A stretch of DNA of 64,000 nucleotides from JAWKWH01 sp041397625 (GCA_041397625.1 JAWKWH010000003.1:478246-542245), one strand, 5' to 3'. Positions 33,096 through 45,748 are shown, numbered from the stretch's first letter. The notes: generated by a model from the sequence alone, not told the origin. A program made the numbers and translations.

Positions 33096-34158
33096 TCTGT
33101 GGAGGCGTCGGCGCGGCCTCGACGGGCAGGTGGACGGAAAACGTGCTTCCCTTGCCGGGTTGGCTTTCGACCTGCATCCGGCCGCGATGCCGGTTGAGTA
33201 TATGCTTGACGATCGCAAGACCCAGGCCGGTACCGCCCTTGTCGCGCGAGCGGCCGGCATCGACCCGGTAGAAACGCTCGGTAAGGCGGGGAATGTGAAT
33301 CGCATCAATGCCCTCGCCATGGTCCCTGATCGAGATTGTGAGCGCCGGACCCTTGATGCCGGCAACGGATGCGTGAACCGCGATCGTCACCACGACCTCC
33401 GTGCCCGGCGCGCCGTATTTGAGCGAGTTCTCTATCAGGTTGTGGAATACCTGGACGAGCTGGTCGCGGTCGCCCGGCACGGTTGGCGCCTTTTCCGGTT
33501 TCTTCAGCCTGACGGTCTTGCGTTCCTTTTTCGTCTGTATCTCGAGCATGGCGACCACGCCCTCGACCAGCGAGACGATGTCGACGGGATCGGACGGCCG
33601 CACGCGCTCGTCGGCCTCGACCTTCGACAGCGACAACAGGTCGCCGATCAGCCGGTTCATGCGCAGCGCCTCGCTCTCCATCAGTTCGAGAAAGCGCAGG
33701 CGGGCCGCCTCGTCGTCGCGGGCCGCGCCCTTCAGCGTTTCGATGAAACCGCTGAGCGCCGTCAGCGGCGAGCGCAGTTCGTGACTGACATTGGCGACGA
33801 AATCCGAGCGCATCTGCTCGGCGTGGCGGATATGGGTGATGTCGTTAAAGCTGATGGCGGCGCGCGTGCCGTCCTCGTTGTTGCGGCCGAGCGAGGAGAC
33901 GTTGAACTGGTAGGTGCCGCTCAGCGGCGCGTCGAGCGAGATGACCCCTCGCGCGCCCTCCTGGCCGTCGAGCACGCGGCCGATGGCGGAGATGCATTCG
34001 GGATGGCGCACGGCGCGGACGATGTCGCGACCGCGCAGTCCGGTGCCGAACAGCCGGTCGGCGGCCGGATTGGAAATCAGGATGCGGCGGTCCTTGCCGA
34101 GAACGAATACCGCTTCGCCGAGCCCGTCGAGAATTGCAAGAAGCTGCTCCTGTCTCAC
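33079..34158 (-). CDS. phoR: Phosphate regulon sensor kinase PhoR, lacking membrane segments
   Basis: Histidine kinase of 359 residues. PAS domain at about 5-105 (LLAILDGLGEAVFVLGKDRR, ISNPAADRLFG), dimerisation/phosphotransfer domain with His126 (FVANVSHELRSPLTALSGFI), and an ATP-binding domain with N-box FHNLIENSLKYG, G1 IRDHGEGI and G2 GGTGLGLAIVKHILNRH. Most PhoR proteins begin with one or two transmembrane helices; here the PAS domain starts at once and no hydrophobic helix is visible. Translation starts at GTG (34158), overlapping the TGA of the cupin gene, with AGGGG just upstream. Identification as PhoR rests on similarity and on its place directly before the PHO box and pst operon. 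Confidence 0.88.
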   Translation of the reverse strand: MRQEQLLAILDGLGEAVFVLGKDRRILISNPAADRLFGTGLRGRDIVRAVRHPECISAIGRVLDGQEGARGVISLDAPLSGTYQFNVSSLGRNNEDGTRAAISFNDITHIRHAEQMRSDFVANVSHELRSPLTALSGFIETLKGAARDDEAARLRFLELMESEALRMNRLIGDLLSLSKVEADERVRPSDPVDIVSLVEGVVAMLEIQTKKERKTVRLKKPEKAPTVPGDRDQLVQVFHNLIENSLKYGAPGTEVVVTIAVHASVAGIKGPALTISIRDHGEGIDAIHIPRLTERFYRVDAGRSRDKGGTGLGLAIVKHILNRHRGRMQVESQPGKGSTFSVHLPVEAAPTPPQTVTQL

Positions 34159-35264
34159 GCACCCCTGCCGTCGAATACCGCCGTGTGGAACCGGCCGGGA
34201 AGGGAGACTTCCAGCAGTTCCAGGTCTTCCGAACAGTTGTCATATTGGGTTTTCATGCCCGGTGGAACCACGAATGCGTCGCCGGCCTCGAGCTCGGCGG
34301 GATCCTGTCCGTCGCCGCTCAGCGTCATCGTGCCTTCCATGACGAAGGTGAACAGGATGTCGCTGTCGTGGCTGGAGGCCGCCGTCGCGCCGCCGTCACA
34401 GGTCGCGACCTGCACGCTCGCCACGCCCCTTGTGCCGGCATTGATGCCGGTGTCGCGGTGGATGAAACCGGGCATCCGCCAGGGCGACCACGTCGCCTCG
34501 GCCTTGCGGTGGCGGACGAATTTCTGGCCCTGGAACTCGCGGTCGGGATTGGCGGCGCCGTTGGGCAGTTCCATCTCATGGTCGATGGTGGTGACGTGCT
34601 CGGCCGGCACACCGATCTCGATCACCTCGATATTGTCGGAGGCATAGAGCACGCGGTGGCGGATTTCCGGCGGCTGGATGACGCAGTCGCCGGCCTCGAG
34701 GCGGAATTGCGGTCCCTGGTCCTCGTAGACCAGGTCCACCCAGCCCTTGTAGCAGAAGATCAGCTGGAAGCCGACCGTGTGGTAGTGGACCATGTCGGGC
34801 ACCGGGCCGCCGTCGGGGATGCGGATGTGGCTGGCGATGATCGAGCCGCCGAGCCGGCTGGGAATCAGGTCGCGATAGTGCATGCCGGCGCGGCCGATGA
34901 TCCACGGCGCCTTGTCGCGCAGGCGGCGCACGACGAAGGCGTGCTGCGTTGCCGGCATCTGCATGGGCGGGTTGAGTTCGGCGATCTCGATGCGCATGCC
35001 GTTCGGCGCGGTAAGCTCGGTCTCGCCGCCGGCAAAGGAGCCGGGATCGTCGCACAGGATGCGCAGCGTGCCCGGCGGCTCGGTGGCGTCGCGGTCGATG
35101 CGCAGTCTGACGCCGTGGCCGGAGAGGATGGCGACGCTGGGATTGTCGGCGGGGAAGATCTTGTCGAGGCGAAACCCGAGCTTCCTGGTGAAGAACGGCA
35201 GGTCCTTGCGCACGTCGGGCGTGGGCACGCGGATTTCCGCTTCTGCTGTCTGGCTGTTTGTCAT
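34155..35264 (-). CDS. VOC-cupin-cupin fusion protein, possible dioxygenase-like or sensory protein
   Basis: Protein of 369 residues, function not recognised. The first ~100 residues resemble a glyoxalase/VOC module (VRKDLPFFTRKLGFRLDKIF). Two cupin units follow: residues about 165-240 (VHYHTVGFQLIFCYKGWVDL, FRLEAGDCVIQPPEIRHRVL) and about 290-360 (DILFTFVMEGTMTLSGDG, ELEAGDAFVVPPGMKTQYDN). Cupin 1 keeps an HYH metal-binding-like pair and a late His. The ATG at 35264 has AAGGGA 8 nt before it. It lies 64 bp after the mscS-like gene, and its stop overlaps the phoR start, so it is translated with the sensor. Related bi-cupin proteins are ring-cleavage dioxygenases or sugar isomerase-like; neither is supported further here. 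Confidence 0.75.
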   Translation of the reverse strand: MTNSQTAEAEIRVPTPDVRKDLPFFTRKLGFRLDKIFPADNPSVAILSGHGVRLRIDRDATEPPGTLRILCDDPGSFAGGETELTAPNGMRIEIAELNPPMQMPATQHAFVVRRLRDKAPWIIGRAGMHYRDLIPSRLGGSIIASHIRIPDGGPVPDMVHYHTVGFQLIFCYKGWVDLVYEDQGPQFRLEAGDCVIQPPEIRHRVLYASDNIEVIEIGVPAEHVTTIDHEMELPNGAANPDREFQGQKFVRHRKAEATWSPWRMPGFIHRDTGINAGTRGVASVQVATCDGGATAASSHDSDILFTFVMEGTMTLSGDGQDPAELEAGDAFVVPPGMKTQYDNCSEDLELLEVSLPGRFHTAVFDGRGA

Positions 35265-35328
35265 TCTTGTTCCCTTGTTGGCTGTCAATGTCGGACGCAA
35301 CCTCCAACGGCCTTGCATCCCGCCCCCG

Positions 35329-37698
35329 CTACCGCTCGTCTGCTTCCATCGCATCCGCCATGCCTTCGCCTTCGTCCGCGACCTCGCGCGCGGCCGCGGC
35401 TACCGCCTTTTCCTCGCGCTCGGTCAGCGGACGCGCCGGTTCGTCGGCGAGGCGCACGGTAACCTCCTTGCTGGCGAACCGGATGCCTTCCTTCTCGAAC
35501 AGTTCCCTGATCATCGCGTAGACGACCTTCCTGGTCACGAACTGGTCGCCGGGTTTGGTCATGAACTTCACCCGGATGATCATGGCCGAATCCTCCATCT
35601 TGTAGACCCCCTGCGATTTGAGCGGTTGCAGGAAGAGATGGCCGACGTCGGGATGTTCGAGCAATTGCTGGCCGAGCTTCTTGATCAGCTTGCGCACGCG
35701 TTCGACATCGGTGTCGTATGTCAGGCGCAGCGGCAGTTTCATCATCACCCAGTCGCGCGAAAAGTTCGTCAGCCGCTTGATCTCGCCGAAGGGGATCGTG
35801 TGCAGCGGGCCGCTGTGGTGGCGTAGCTGGAACGAGCGCAACGATATCTTCTCGACCGTGCCTTCGATACCGTCCATCTCGATATACTCGCCGCGGCGAA
35901 ACGCGTCGTCGACCAGGAAGAAGCCTCCCGAGAAGATGTCGCGGATCAGCGCCTGGGCGCCGAAACCGATGGCAAGGCCTATGACGCCCGCGCCGGCAAA
36001 CAGCGGCGCGATGTCGACACCCATGTTCGACAGGATGACCATGGCGGTCAGAACGACGATCGCCGACACCGCGACATTCCGGATGAGCGGTAGCAGGGTC
36101 GTCAGCCTGCTTGCGCCCGGACCGCCCATTTCGTCGCTTTGCGGCAATCCGCCTGTATCGTCGGCATCCTCGGCGATCTCGTTGTCGATGTAGATCGCCA
36201 CCGCGCGATACAGGAACCAGCCGAGGTAGCCGATGACCAGCGTATCGACGAACGCGGTGACCGGATTGCCGCGCTGCCCGACATTGACGTCCCAGGAGCC
36301 AAGAACGAAGCCGACGGCGATGATGGTTATCAGCACGCCGGCCGCCTGTTCGAGCAGCGGCTTGAACAGCGGCTTGAACGCCGGCATCTGTTCCATGTCC
36401 TCCTCGGCCATGGCGCGATTGACGATTTCCACCTCGTCGTCGTCGCGGTCTTGCCTGAGCGCGGCGTCAAGCACCTCCTGGCGCTGCTCGCGGCGCAGTT
36501 TCTCCTGCTCGCGGGCGACCGCCACCTTCACCTCGAAACGCCGCTGGCGCGATTCGTAGGCCTTGTCGATGATGAGCAGCACGATGCCGTAGCTGCCGAC
36601 CCCGCCGAGGAAGGCGATGATCGGCGAGGCGACCAGCAGCGTCGCGCTCGGCAGGTCGAGCACCGTCCGGTAGACGCTGATCGTCCAGGCAAGGCCGAGA
36701 TAGACCAGCGACGTCACGTGCCAGGAATTGGCGAAGAGCCGCCGCCACAGCGGCTTGGTCGCCGGTTCCCCGGCGCCCAGCAGAACGCCGACGAAGGGTT
36801 TGCGGTGCTTTATCGTCAGATATCCGAACGTCAGCACCGCAAGCGTCATCGTGGCGAGCAGCATCAGCTTGTAGACGTCGCGGTTCGTATCCAGCGCGTC
36901 GAACCAGGCGGTTAAGGAAAAGAAGATGATGACGGCGACCATCGAGTTGCGCCAGTCGAACTGGATCATCTTCGCGTCGGTGTCGTTGAGGTTGACCAGG
37001 CGGTGCTTCGGCAGGTCGTGCGCGATGATGTTGAACAGGATCACGGCGCGGAACACCCAGTAGAACGAAAACGCGACGATGACGATGAGAACCGTGTCGC
37101 GGCTGGGCTGATGGCCGTAGTCGAGGATGACGGCGACGATCACGGCGATGGCGAAGTTGATGATGATGTTGGCCATGATCAGCCCGGCGCGGAACAGGAG
37201 GAAACCGATCTTGTCAGCCCGGCTTTTTGGATCTTCGGCCAGCATCGCCTGAAGGAAGCGGCGGTTGAATCGGGCCACCGCCATGCGGGCAAGCGACATT
37301 GCCGCGATGCAGAGCGCTGCCGTTCCGAAGGCTCGCACCAGCCACCACAGGCTGCCGTCGGGACTGGCTGTGCCGATCGCCGCAACGATCTCGGCGGGCG
37401 CCCTGGGCGCGCTGGCGAGTATGCGCGAGAGCCCTTCGCGCACTTTCAGGACGTGCTCCTCCCAGGATTCGGCCGGTTGATCGACGACCTCCGGCTGGGC
37501 TTCGGGAGCGATGAAAACGACCCCCAGCCCGAGCTCCTTGGCCTTGGCCAGAAACGCGTCGAGTTCCGGACCGAACAGCGTTGCGGGCGCGCCGGGCGTC
37601 TCGGGCGCGGCGACGCCCGGCGCGGCGCCGGCGAATATCATGGCAACAAGCAGGATCAGCAGCCTGATGGCGCGTCCGCGTGTCGTCAGCCATCTCAT
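35329..37698 (-). CDS. Mechanosensitive ion channel family protein (large MscS/YbiO-like)
   Basis: Inner-membrane channel of 789 residues that should open on membrane stretch during osmotic down-shock. It has a signal-like N-terminus (MRWLTTRGRAIRLLILLVAM), a periplasmic segment, several helices (LMANIIINFAIAVIVAVILD-type segments between about 130 and 360), a charged cytoplasmic coiled stretch (REQEKLRREQRQEVLDAALR), and the conserved MscS core at about 545-670: pore helix LFAGAGVIGLAIGFGAQALI, then RDIFSGGFFLVDDAFRRGEY and the beta domain. The C-terminal tail is acidic. I prefer the ATG at 37698, with GGGAG 7 nt upstream, over one 10 codons earlier. It is divergent from secE and precedes the cupin gene. 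Confidence 0.93.
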   Translation of the reverse strand: MRWLTTRGRAIRLLILLVAMIFAGAAPGVAAPETPGAPATLFGPELDAFLAKAKELGLGVVFIAPEAQPEVVDQPAESWEEHVLKVREGLSRILASAPRAPAEIVAAIGTASPDGSLWWLVRAFGTAALCIAAMSLARMAVARFNRRFLQAMLAEDPKSRADKIGFLLFRAGLIMANIIINFAIAVIVAVILDYGHQPSRDTVLIVIVAFSFYWVFRAVILFNIIAHDLPKHRLVNLNDTDAKMIQFDWRNSMVAVIIFFSLTAWFDALDTNRDVYKLMLLATMTLAVLTFGYLTIKHRKPFVGVLLGAGEPATKPLWRRLFANSWHVTSLVYLGLAWTISVYRTVLDLPSATLLVASPIIAFLGGVGSYGIVLLIIDKAYESRQRRFEVKVAVAREQEKLRREQRQEVLDAALRQDRDDDEVEIVNRAMAEEDMEQMPAFKPLFKPLLEQAAGVLITIIAVGFVLGSWDVNVGQRGNPVTAFVDTLVIGYLGWFLYRAVAIYIDNEIAEDADDTGGLPQSDEMGGPGASRLTTLLPLIRNVAVSAIVVLTAMVILSNMGVDIAPLFAGAGVIGLAIGFGAQALIRDIFSGGFFLVDDAFRRGEYIEMDGIEGTVEKISLRSFQLRHHSGPLHTIPFGEIKRLTNFSRDWVMMKLPLRLTYDTDVERVRKLIKKLGQQLLEHPDVGHLFLQPLKSQGVYKMEDSAMIIRVKFMTKPGDQFVTRKVVYAMIRELFEKEGIRFASKEVTVRLADEPARPLTEREEKAVAAAAREVADEGEGMADAMEADER

Positions 37699-38032
37699 AA
37701 CCGTCTCCCATCGCAGATCGCCAGCCACAAGAAAACCGGCGATCGTTCAAAATCGCAAATCAAGTCCTTGCAAGCAATCGGCAAAAACGCTATCAGCCCG
37801 TTCGACATAGCCGGTTCCCTACGGGAGCATTGTTCGGGATCGGCGCTTGGGCATGAAACCCGGATAGCCCCTTGCATGAGAGGCGTTTGGGTTCTATGTA
37901 GCGGTAACGGATCACGCGGTGCGTGGAGCTGGCGAGGCTTTGCGCACCGTAAGTGCGTGGAAAATACCGATTCCAAGTTGATTCGCATTTCGGAATACAC
38001 CCGGTTCCGCACAAAACGACGACAGGCTGGCG
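37699..38032. other. Divergent intergenic region mscS-like / secE
   Basis: 334 bp without a gene. A promoter for the secE-nusG side is readable inside it (listed separately). No tRNA-Trp gene, which often precedes secE in bacteria, is present. The promoter for the leftward channel gene could not be placed. Confidence 0.5.
37871..37899 (+). promoter_or_regulatory. Candidate sigma-70-type promoter of secE-nusG-rpl operon
   Basis: CTTGCA (37871-37876), 17-nt spacer, CTATGT (37894-37899). This closely fits the rhizobial housekeeping consensus CTTGAC-N17-CTATAT. It lies 134 bp before the secE ATG and is the only good match in the region. Confidence 0.55.
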
Positions 38033-38236
38033 ATGGCGTCCAAGAGCACCAACCCATTTACATTTTTGCAGCAGGTCAGGACGGAAACGTCCCGCGTAAC
38101 ATGGCCGTCGAGGCGCGAAACGCTGATCTCGACCGTCATGGTCGTGGCGATGGCGTTCATTGCGGCGATTTTTTTCTTCGCCGCCGACCAGGTGATCGCC
38201 TTTGGCGTGAGCCTCATTCTTGACCTGGGTAGCTGA
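38033..38236 (+). CDS. secE: Preprotein translocase subunit SecE
   Basis: Small single-span SecE of 67 residues, part of the SecYEG channel. The conserved amphipathic segment and following helix are seen: FLQQVRTETSRVTWPSRRET, then ISTVMVVAMAFIAAIFFFAA. Short one-helix SecE is normal in alphaproteobacteria. It is followed 48 bp later by nusG, the near-universal arrangement. Confidence 0.96.
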   Translation: MASKSTNPFTFLQQVRTETSRVTWPSRRETLISTVMVVAMAFIAAIFFFAADQVIAFGVSLILDLGS

Positions 38237-38284
38237 GCGGGCCTGCCCGGTCTGACAAGCGGCGTTTACGGAGATAGTTTTACA

Positions 38285-38812
38285 ATGACTGCGCGGTGGT
38301 ACATCGTCCACGCCTATTCGAACTTCGAAAAGAAGGTCGCCGAATCGATCGAGGAACAGGCCAGGCAGAAGGGCCTGTGGGACCAGTTCGAGAAGGTTCT
38401 GGTGCCGACGGAGAAAGTGGTCGAAGTGCGTCGCGGCCGCAAGGTCGATGCCGAGCGCAAGTTCTTCCCGGGCTACGTGCTGGTCAAGGCCAGTCTGACG
38501 GACAAGGTTTTCAGCCTGATCAAGAACACGCCGAAGGTCACCGGTTTCCTGGGCGATTCCAAACCGGTGCCGATCACCGAGGCGGAAGCCGAGCGCATCC
38601 TGACCCAGGTGCAGGAAGGCGTGGAGCGGCCGAAGCCGTCGGTCACCTTCGAGATCGGCGAGGCGGTGCGCGTTTCCGACGGCCCGTTCGCCTCGTTCAA
38701 CGGCACGGTCCAGGAAGTCGACGAGGAGCGTTCGCGCCTCAAGGTGGAAGTGTCGATCTTCGGGCGGGCGACGCCGGTCGATCTGGAATTCGGTCAGGTC
38801 GAGAAGGGCTGA
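38285..38812 (+). CDS. nusG: Transcription termination/antitermination factor NusG
   Basis: NusG of 175 residues. The N-terminal NGN domain (RWYIVHAYSNFEKKVAESIE, RKFFPGYVLVKASLTDKVFS, GFLGDSKPVPI) binds RNA polymerase. The C-terminal KOW domain (FEIGEAVRVSDGPFASFNGT, VEVSIFGRATPVDLEFGQVE) contacts Rho or ribosomal S10. Length and motifs are typical. Confidence 0.98.
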   Translation: MTARWYIVHAYSNFEKKVAESIEEQARQKGLWDQFEKVLVPTEKVVEVRRGRKVDAERKFFPGYVLVKASLTDKVFSLIKNTPKVTGFLGDSKPVPITEAEAERILTQVQEGVERPKPSVTFEIGEAVRVSDGPFASFNGTVQEVDEERSRLKVEVSIFGRATPVDLEFGQVEKG

Positions 38813-38955
38813 CCTGAATGCCGCGGGGCCGGAAGGCGCCGGGGCAACCCCCGTGGGAGGGTGAACGGCCTGGCCGGTCGTTCGCGAGAGCCCGGACCAC
38901 GAAACTGCAACCGCCGGTTTCCGGCACGTAACAAGGCAAGGCAAGAGAAGCAGTC
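38813..38955 (+). promoter_or_regulatory. nusG-rplK intergenic leader
   Basis: 143 nt rich in G/C with several short complementary stretches (for example GCCGG/CCGGC pairs around 38829-38925). In many bacteria the L11 leader upstream of rplK binds L1 for autoregulation. I cannot fold it reliably by eye, so the L1-site reading is an inference from position. Confidence 0.35.
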
Positions 38956-39384
38956 ATGGCTAAGAAAATCGCAGGCCAGCTGAAGCTCCAGGTTCCGGCG
39001 GGGTCGGCAACGCCGTCGCCGCCGATCGGCCCGGCGCTCGGTCAGCGCGGCATCAACATCATGGAGTTCTGCAAGGCGTTCAACGCCGCCAGCCAGGAGA
39101 TGGAGAAGGGATCGCCGATTCCGTGCACCATCACCTACTTTCAGGACAAGTCGTTCACCTTCACGATGAAGACGCCGCCAGCGTCCTATCTCATCAAGAA
39201 GGCGACGAAGCTGAAATCGGGTTCCAAGGCGCCGGGCAAGGAGAAGGCCGGCCAGATCTCGCGCGCCGACGTGCTGAAGATCGCGGAAACCAAGATGAAG
39301 GATCTCAACGCCAACGACGTCGAGGCCGCGGCCAGGATGATCGAGGGCTCGGCCCGTTCCATGGGCATAGAAGTGGTGGGCTGA
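38956..39384 (+). CDS. rplK: 50S ribosomal protein L11
   Basis: L11 of 142 residues, the base of the ribosomal GTPase stalk, which binds 23S rRNA near position 1070. The proline-rich N-terminus (VPAGSATPSPPIGPALGQRG) and the rRNA-binding C-domain (TPPASYLIKKATKLKSGSKA, ARMIEGSARSMGIEVVG) are intact. It is 4 bp before rplA; L11 and L1 are normally made together. Confidence 0.98.
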   Translation: MAKKIAGQLKLQVPAGSATPSPPIGPALGQRGINIMEFCKAFNAASQEMEKGSPIPCTITYFQDKSFTFTMKTPPASYLIKKATKLKSGSKAPGKEKAGQISRADVLKIAETKMKDLNANDVEAAARMIEGSARSMGIEVVG

Positions 39385-39388
39385 GACT

Positions 39389-40078
39389 ATGGGCAAAAGG
39401 ACAAATGCTGCCCGCGAGGGCATCGACCGCAGCAAGCTGTATGACCTGGCCGACGCGATCACGCTTCTGAAGGAGCGGGCAACCGCCAAGTTCGACGAAA
39501 CGATCGAGATCGCGATGAATCTCGGCGTTGATCCGCGCCATGCCGACCAGATGGTGCGCGGCGTGGCCAACCTGCCGAACGGCACCGGCCGCAATGTGCG
39601 TGTGGCCGTGTTCGCCAAGGATGCCAAGGCAGACGAGGCCCGCGAGGCCGGCGCCGATCTGGTCGGAGCGGAGGATCTGGTGGAGAAAGTGCAGAAGGGC
39701 GAGATCGATTTCGACCGCTGCATCGCGACGCCGGACATGATGCCGCTGGTCGGCAGGCTCGGCAAGGTGCTGGGCCCGCGCGGCCTGATGCCGAACCCGA
39801 AAGTCGGCACGGTGACGCCGGACGTTGCGGGTGCCGTCAAGGCTTCGAAGGGCGGTGCCGTCGAGTTCCGTGTCGAGAAGGCGGGCATCGTCCACGCCGG
39901 TGTCGGCAAGGCATCGTTCGACGCCAAGGCGATCGAGGAGAATATCCGCGCCTTTGCCGACGCCGTCGTCAAGGCCAAGCCGTCGGGTGCCAAGGGCAAC
40001 TACCTGAAGCGCGCGGCGATCACGACCACGATGGGGCCGGGCATCAAGCTCGATATTGCGAGCCTGAGCGCATCGTAA
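39389..40078 (+). CDS. rplA: 50S ribosomal protein L1
   Basis: L1 of 229 residues, stalk protein on the E-site side and usual translational repressor of its own operon. Family landmarks: MNLGVDPRHADQMVRGVANL, IATPDMMPLVGRLGKVLGPR with GLMPNPKVGTVTPDV, and the C-terminal TTTMGPGIKLDIASL. It is followed by a 361-nt gap holding the L10 leader. Confidence 0.98.
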   Translation: MGKRTNAAREGIDRSKLYDLADAITLLKERATAKFDETIEIAMNLGVDPRHADQMVRGVANLPNGTGRNVRVAVFAKDAKADEAREAGADLVGAEDLVEKVQKGEIDFDRCIATPDMMPLVGRLGKVLGPRGLMPNPKVGTVTPDVAGAVKASKGGAVEFRVEKAGIVHAGVGKASFDAKAIEENIRAFADAVVKAKPSGAKGNYLKRAAITTTMGPGIKLDIASLSAS

Positions 40079-40439
40079 CCGCGTTTGCCGCGGACCTTGA
40101 GGTTCGCGGCGGCGCGTTGAAGAAATTCCGGACCTTTCGGGGTCCGGATTTCCGGAGGGAAACTTCCGGAAATCCTGTCCGAGATTGCAGGCGGCTCGCC
40201 TTAATTCGTATGGGCCTGCATGAGACGGGTGAGACCTGAGTTGCAAGGGGCGATGCCCCGGAGATGAGGGTTCGAACCAGGTTGACCTTTTGCCCAAGGC
40301 TGCTCGCGGCCCGGCGAAGGGGGACAGGATCCTCGCTGTCGTACGGGTGATCCTCGAAAAAGGGATCGTGTCCCCTGCGGCAAAAGGCAACCGGCAGAGG
40401 TTCGGGTTTCCCGGACATCTGCCAACTGGAGAGAGGCAA
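40079..40439 (+). promoter_or_regulatory. rplJ leader region with tandem hairpins (L10-type leader)
   Basis: 361 nt between rplA and rplJ with no gene. Two adjacent hairpins are clear: TCCGGACC/GGTCCGGA (40127-40134 with 40141-40148, 6-nt loop) and ATTTCCGGA/TCCGGAAAT (40148-40156 with 40165-40173, 8-nt loop). They share one base, so they compete slightly. Further downstream GGGGC GAT GCCCC (about 40239-40251) forms a small stem. In bacteria this leader binds the L10-L12 complex to control rplJL; the same role is likely here. Confidence 0.55.
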
Positions 40440-40958
40440 GTGGATAGAGCGGAAAAACGCGAATTCGTCTCGGAACTGAACCAGGTGTTCAAGAGCACCG
40501 GCTCGGTTGTCGTGGCCCACTATGCCGGTCTGTCCGTGGCGCAGATGAACGATCTTCGTTCGAAGATGCGCGCTGCGGGCGGCACCGTCAAAGTCGCGAA
40601 GAACCGCCTCGCCAAAATCGCTCTTCAGGGCACGGAATCGGAGGGCATGTCGGTCCTGTTCCAGGGACAGACGCTGATTGCCTATTCCGAAGATCCGGTC
40701 ACGGCGCCAAAGGTTGCGGCCGATTTTGCCAAGACGAATGACAATCTCGTCATTCTCGGCGGCACGATGGGTCCGACCTCGCTCGACGCCGACGGCGTGA
40801 AGGCGCTCGCCGCGCTGCCGTCGCTCGACGAGCTCAGGGCCAAGATCGTCGGCATGATCTCGACGCCGGCAACCCGGATCGCCCAGGTCGTCAACGCACC
40901 GGCAAGCCAGCTTGCCCGCGTGTTCGACGCCTATGCCCGGAAGGACGAGGCGGCATGA
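40440..40958 (+). CDS. rplJ: 50S ribosomal protein L10
   Basis: L10 of 172 residues, the stalk base that carries the L7/L12 dimers. The start is GTG at 40440, with GGAGAGAGG 5 nt upstream; the resulting N-terminus (VDRAEKREFVSELNQVF) matches rhizobial L10 exactly in register. The rRNA-binding part KVAKNRLAKIALQGTESEG and the C-terminal L12-binding helix (ATRIAQVVNAPASQLARVFD) are present. An open frame extending 50 codons upstream is leader, not protein. Confidence 0.97.
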   Translation: MDRAEKREFVSELNQVFKSTGSVVVAHYAGLSVAQMNDLRSKMRAAGGTVKVAKNRLAKIALQGTESEGMSVLFQGQTLIAYSEDPVTAPKVAADFAKTNDNLVILGGTMGPTSLDADGVKALAALPSLDELRAKIVGMISTPATRIAQVVNAPASQLARVFDAYARKDEAA

Positions 40959-41014
40959 GGCCGTTCCTCAGCACTGTCAAACCAAACGTTCGAACCTTTT
41001 GAAGGAAATGAAAA

Positions 41015-41395
41015 ATGGCTGATCTTGCAAAGATCGTAGACGACCTTTCTAGCCTGACCGTTCTGGAAGCGGCCGAGCTGTCGAAATTGCTCGAAGAGAA
41101 GTGGGGCGTTTCGGCCGCCGCTCCGGTGGCCGTGGCCGCCGTGGCCGGCGGTGCCGCCGCCGGTGGCGAAGCCGCCGAGGAGAAGACCGAATTCGACGTC
41201 GTTCTTGCCGCCATCGGCGACAAGAAGATCGAGGTGATCAAGGAAGTCCGCGGCATTACCGGCCTCGGACTGAAGGAAGCCAAGGATCTGGTCGAAGCCG
41301 CACCCAAGGCGGTCAAGGAAGGCGTTTCCAAGGCCGAGGCCGAGGAAATCCAGAAGAAGCTCGAGGCGGCTGGCGCCAAGGTCGAGCTCAAGTAG
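41015..41395 (+). CDS. rplL: 50S ribosomal protein L7/L12
   Basis: Acidic stalk protein of 126 residues. N-terminal dimerisation and L10-binding domain (MADLAKIVDDLSSLTVLEAA), an Ala/Gly/Val-rich hinge (about 35-55), and the C-terminal factor-binding domain (VIKEVRGITGLGLKEAKDLV with EAAPKAVKEGVSK). It recruits EF-G and EF-Tu to the ribosome. Confidence 0.98.
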   Translation: MADLAKIVDDLSSLTVLEAAELSKLLEEKWGVSAAAPVAVAAVAGGAAAGGEAAEEKTEFDVVLAAIGDKKIEVIKEVRGITGLGLKEAKDLVEAAPKAVKEGVSKAEAEEIQKKLEAAGAKVELK

Positions 41396-41408
41396 GCATT
41401 GCGTGGAC

Positions 41409-41443
41409 ATGCGCGGCGGGCGGCTTGTCCGTCCGCCGCGCAT
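41409..41443 (+). promoter_or_regulatory. Strong hairpin between rplL and rpoB
   Basis: 15-bp stem ATGCGCGGCGGGCGG / CCGTCCGCCGCGCAT with one G-U pair and a 5-nt loop, starting 13 nt after the rplL stop. There is no U-run after it. In E. coli the corresponding gap holds an attenuator and an RNase III site that lower rpoBC expression relative to ribosomal proteins. This hairpin is in the same place and probably does the same. Confidence 0.65.
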
Positions 41444-41605
41444 TCCGGTGCGTTCGAGAGTGACAACCCCGTTCCCGAGAGCCTTTGGCGAGGCTTTCCG
41501 GAGTTGGGTTTTCCCGTTTTCAGGCCCGTATCGCCGCGGTGACAGAAACGGACAAGGCAAAGCCGGCGCCCACCGGCGAAACAGATGGCGAGACAAGGAG
41601 CGACG

Positions 41606-45748
<4,143 letters not shown>

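Noticed and set aside
37699..38032. Possible tRNA-Trp before secE
   Set aside because: The region was read for a cloverleaf and CCA-type anticodon; neither is present.
40268..40281. GGTTCGAACC in the rplJ leader, resembling a tRNA T-loop
   Set aside because: No matching acceptor, D or anticodon stems nearby; it is a simple palindrome within the leader.
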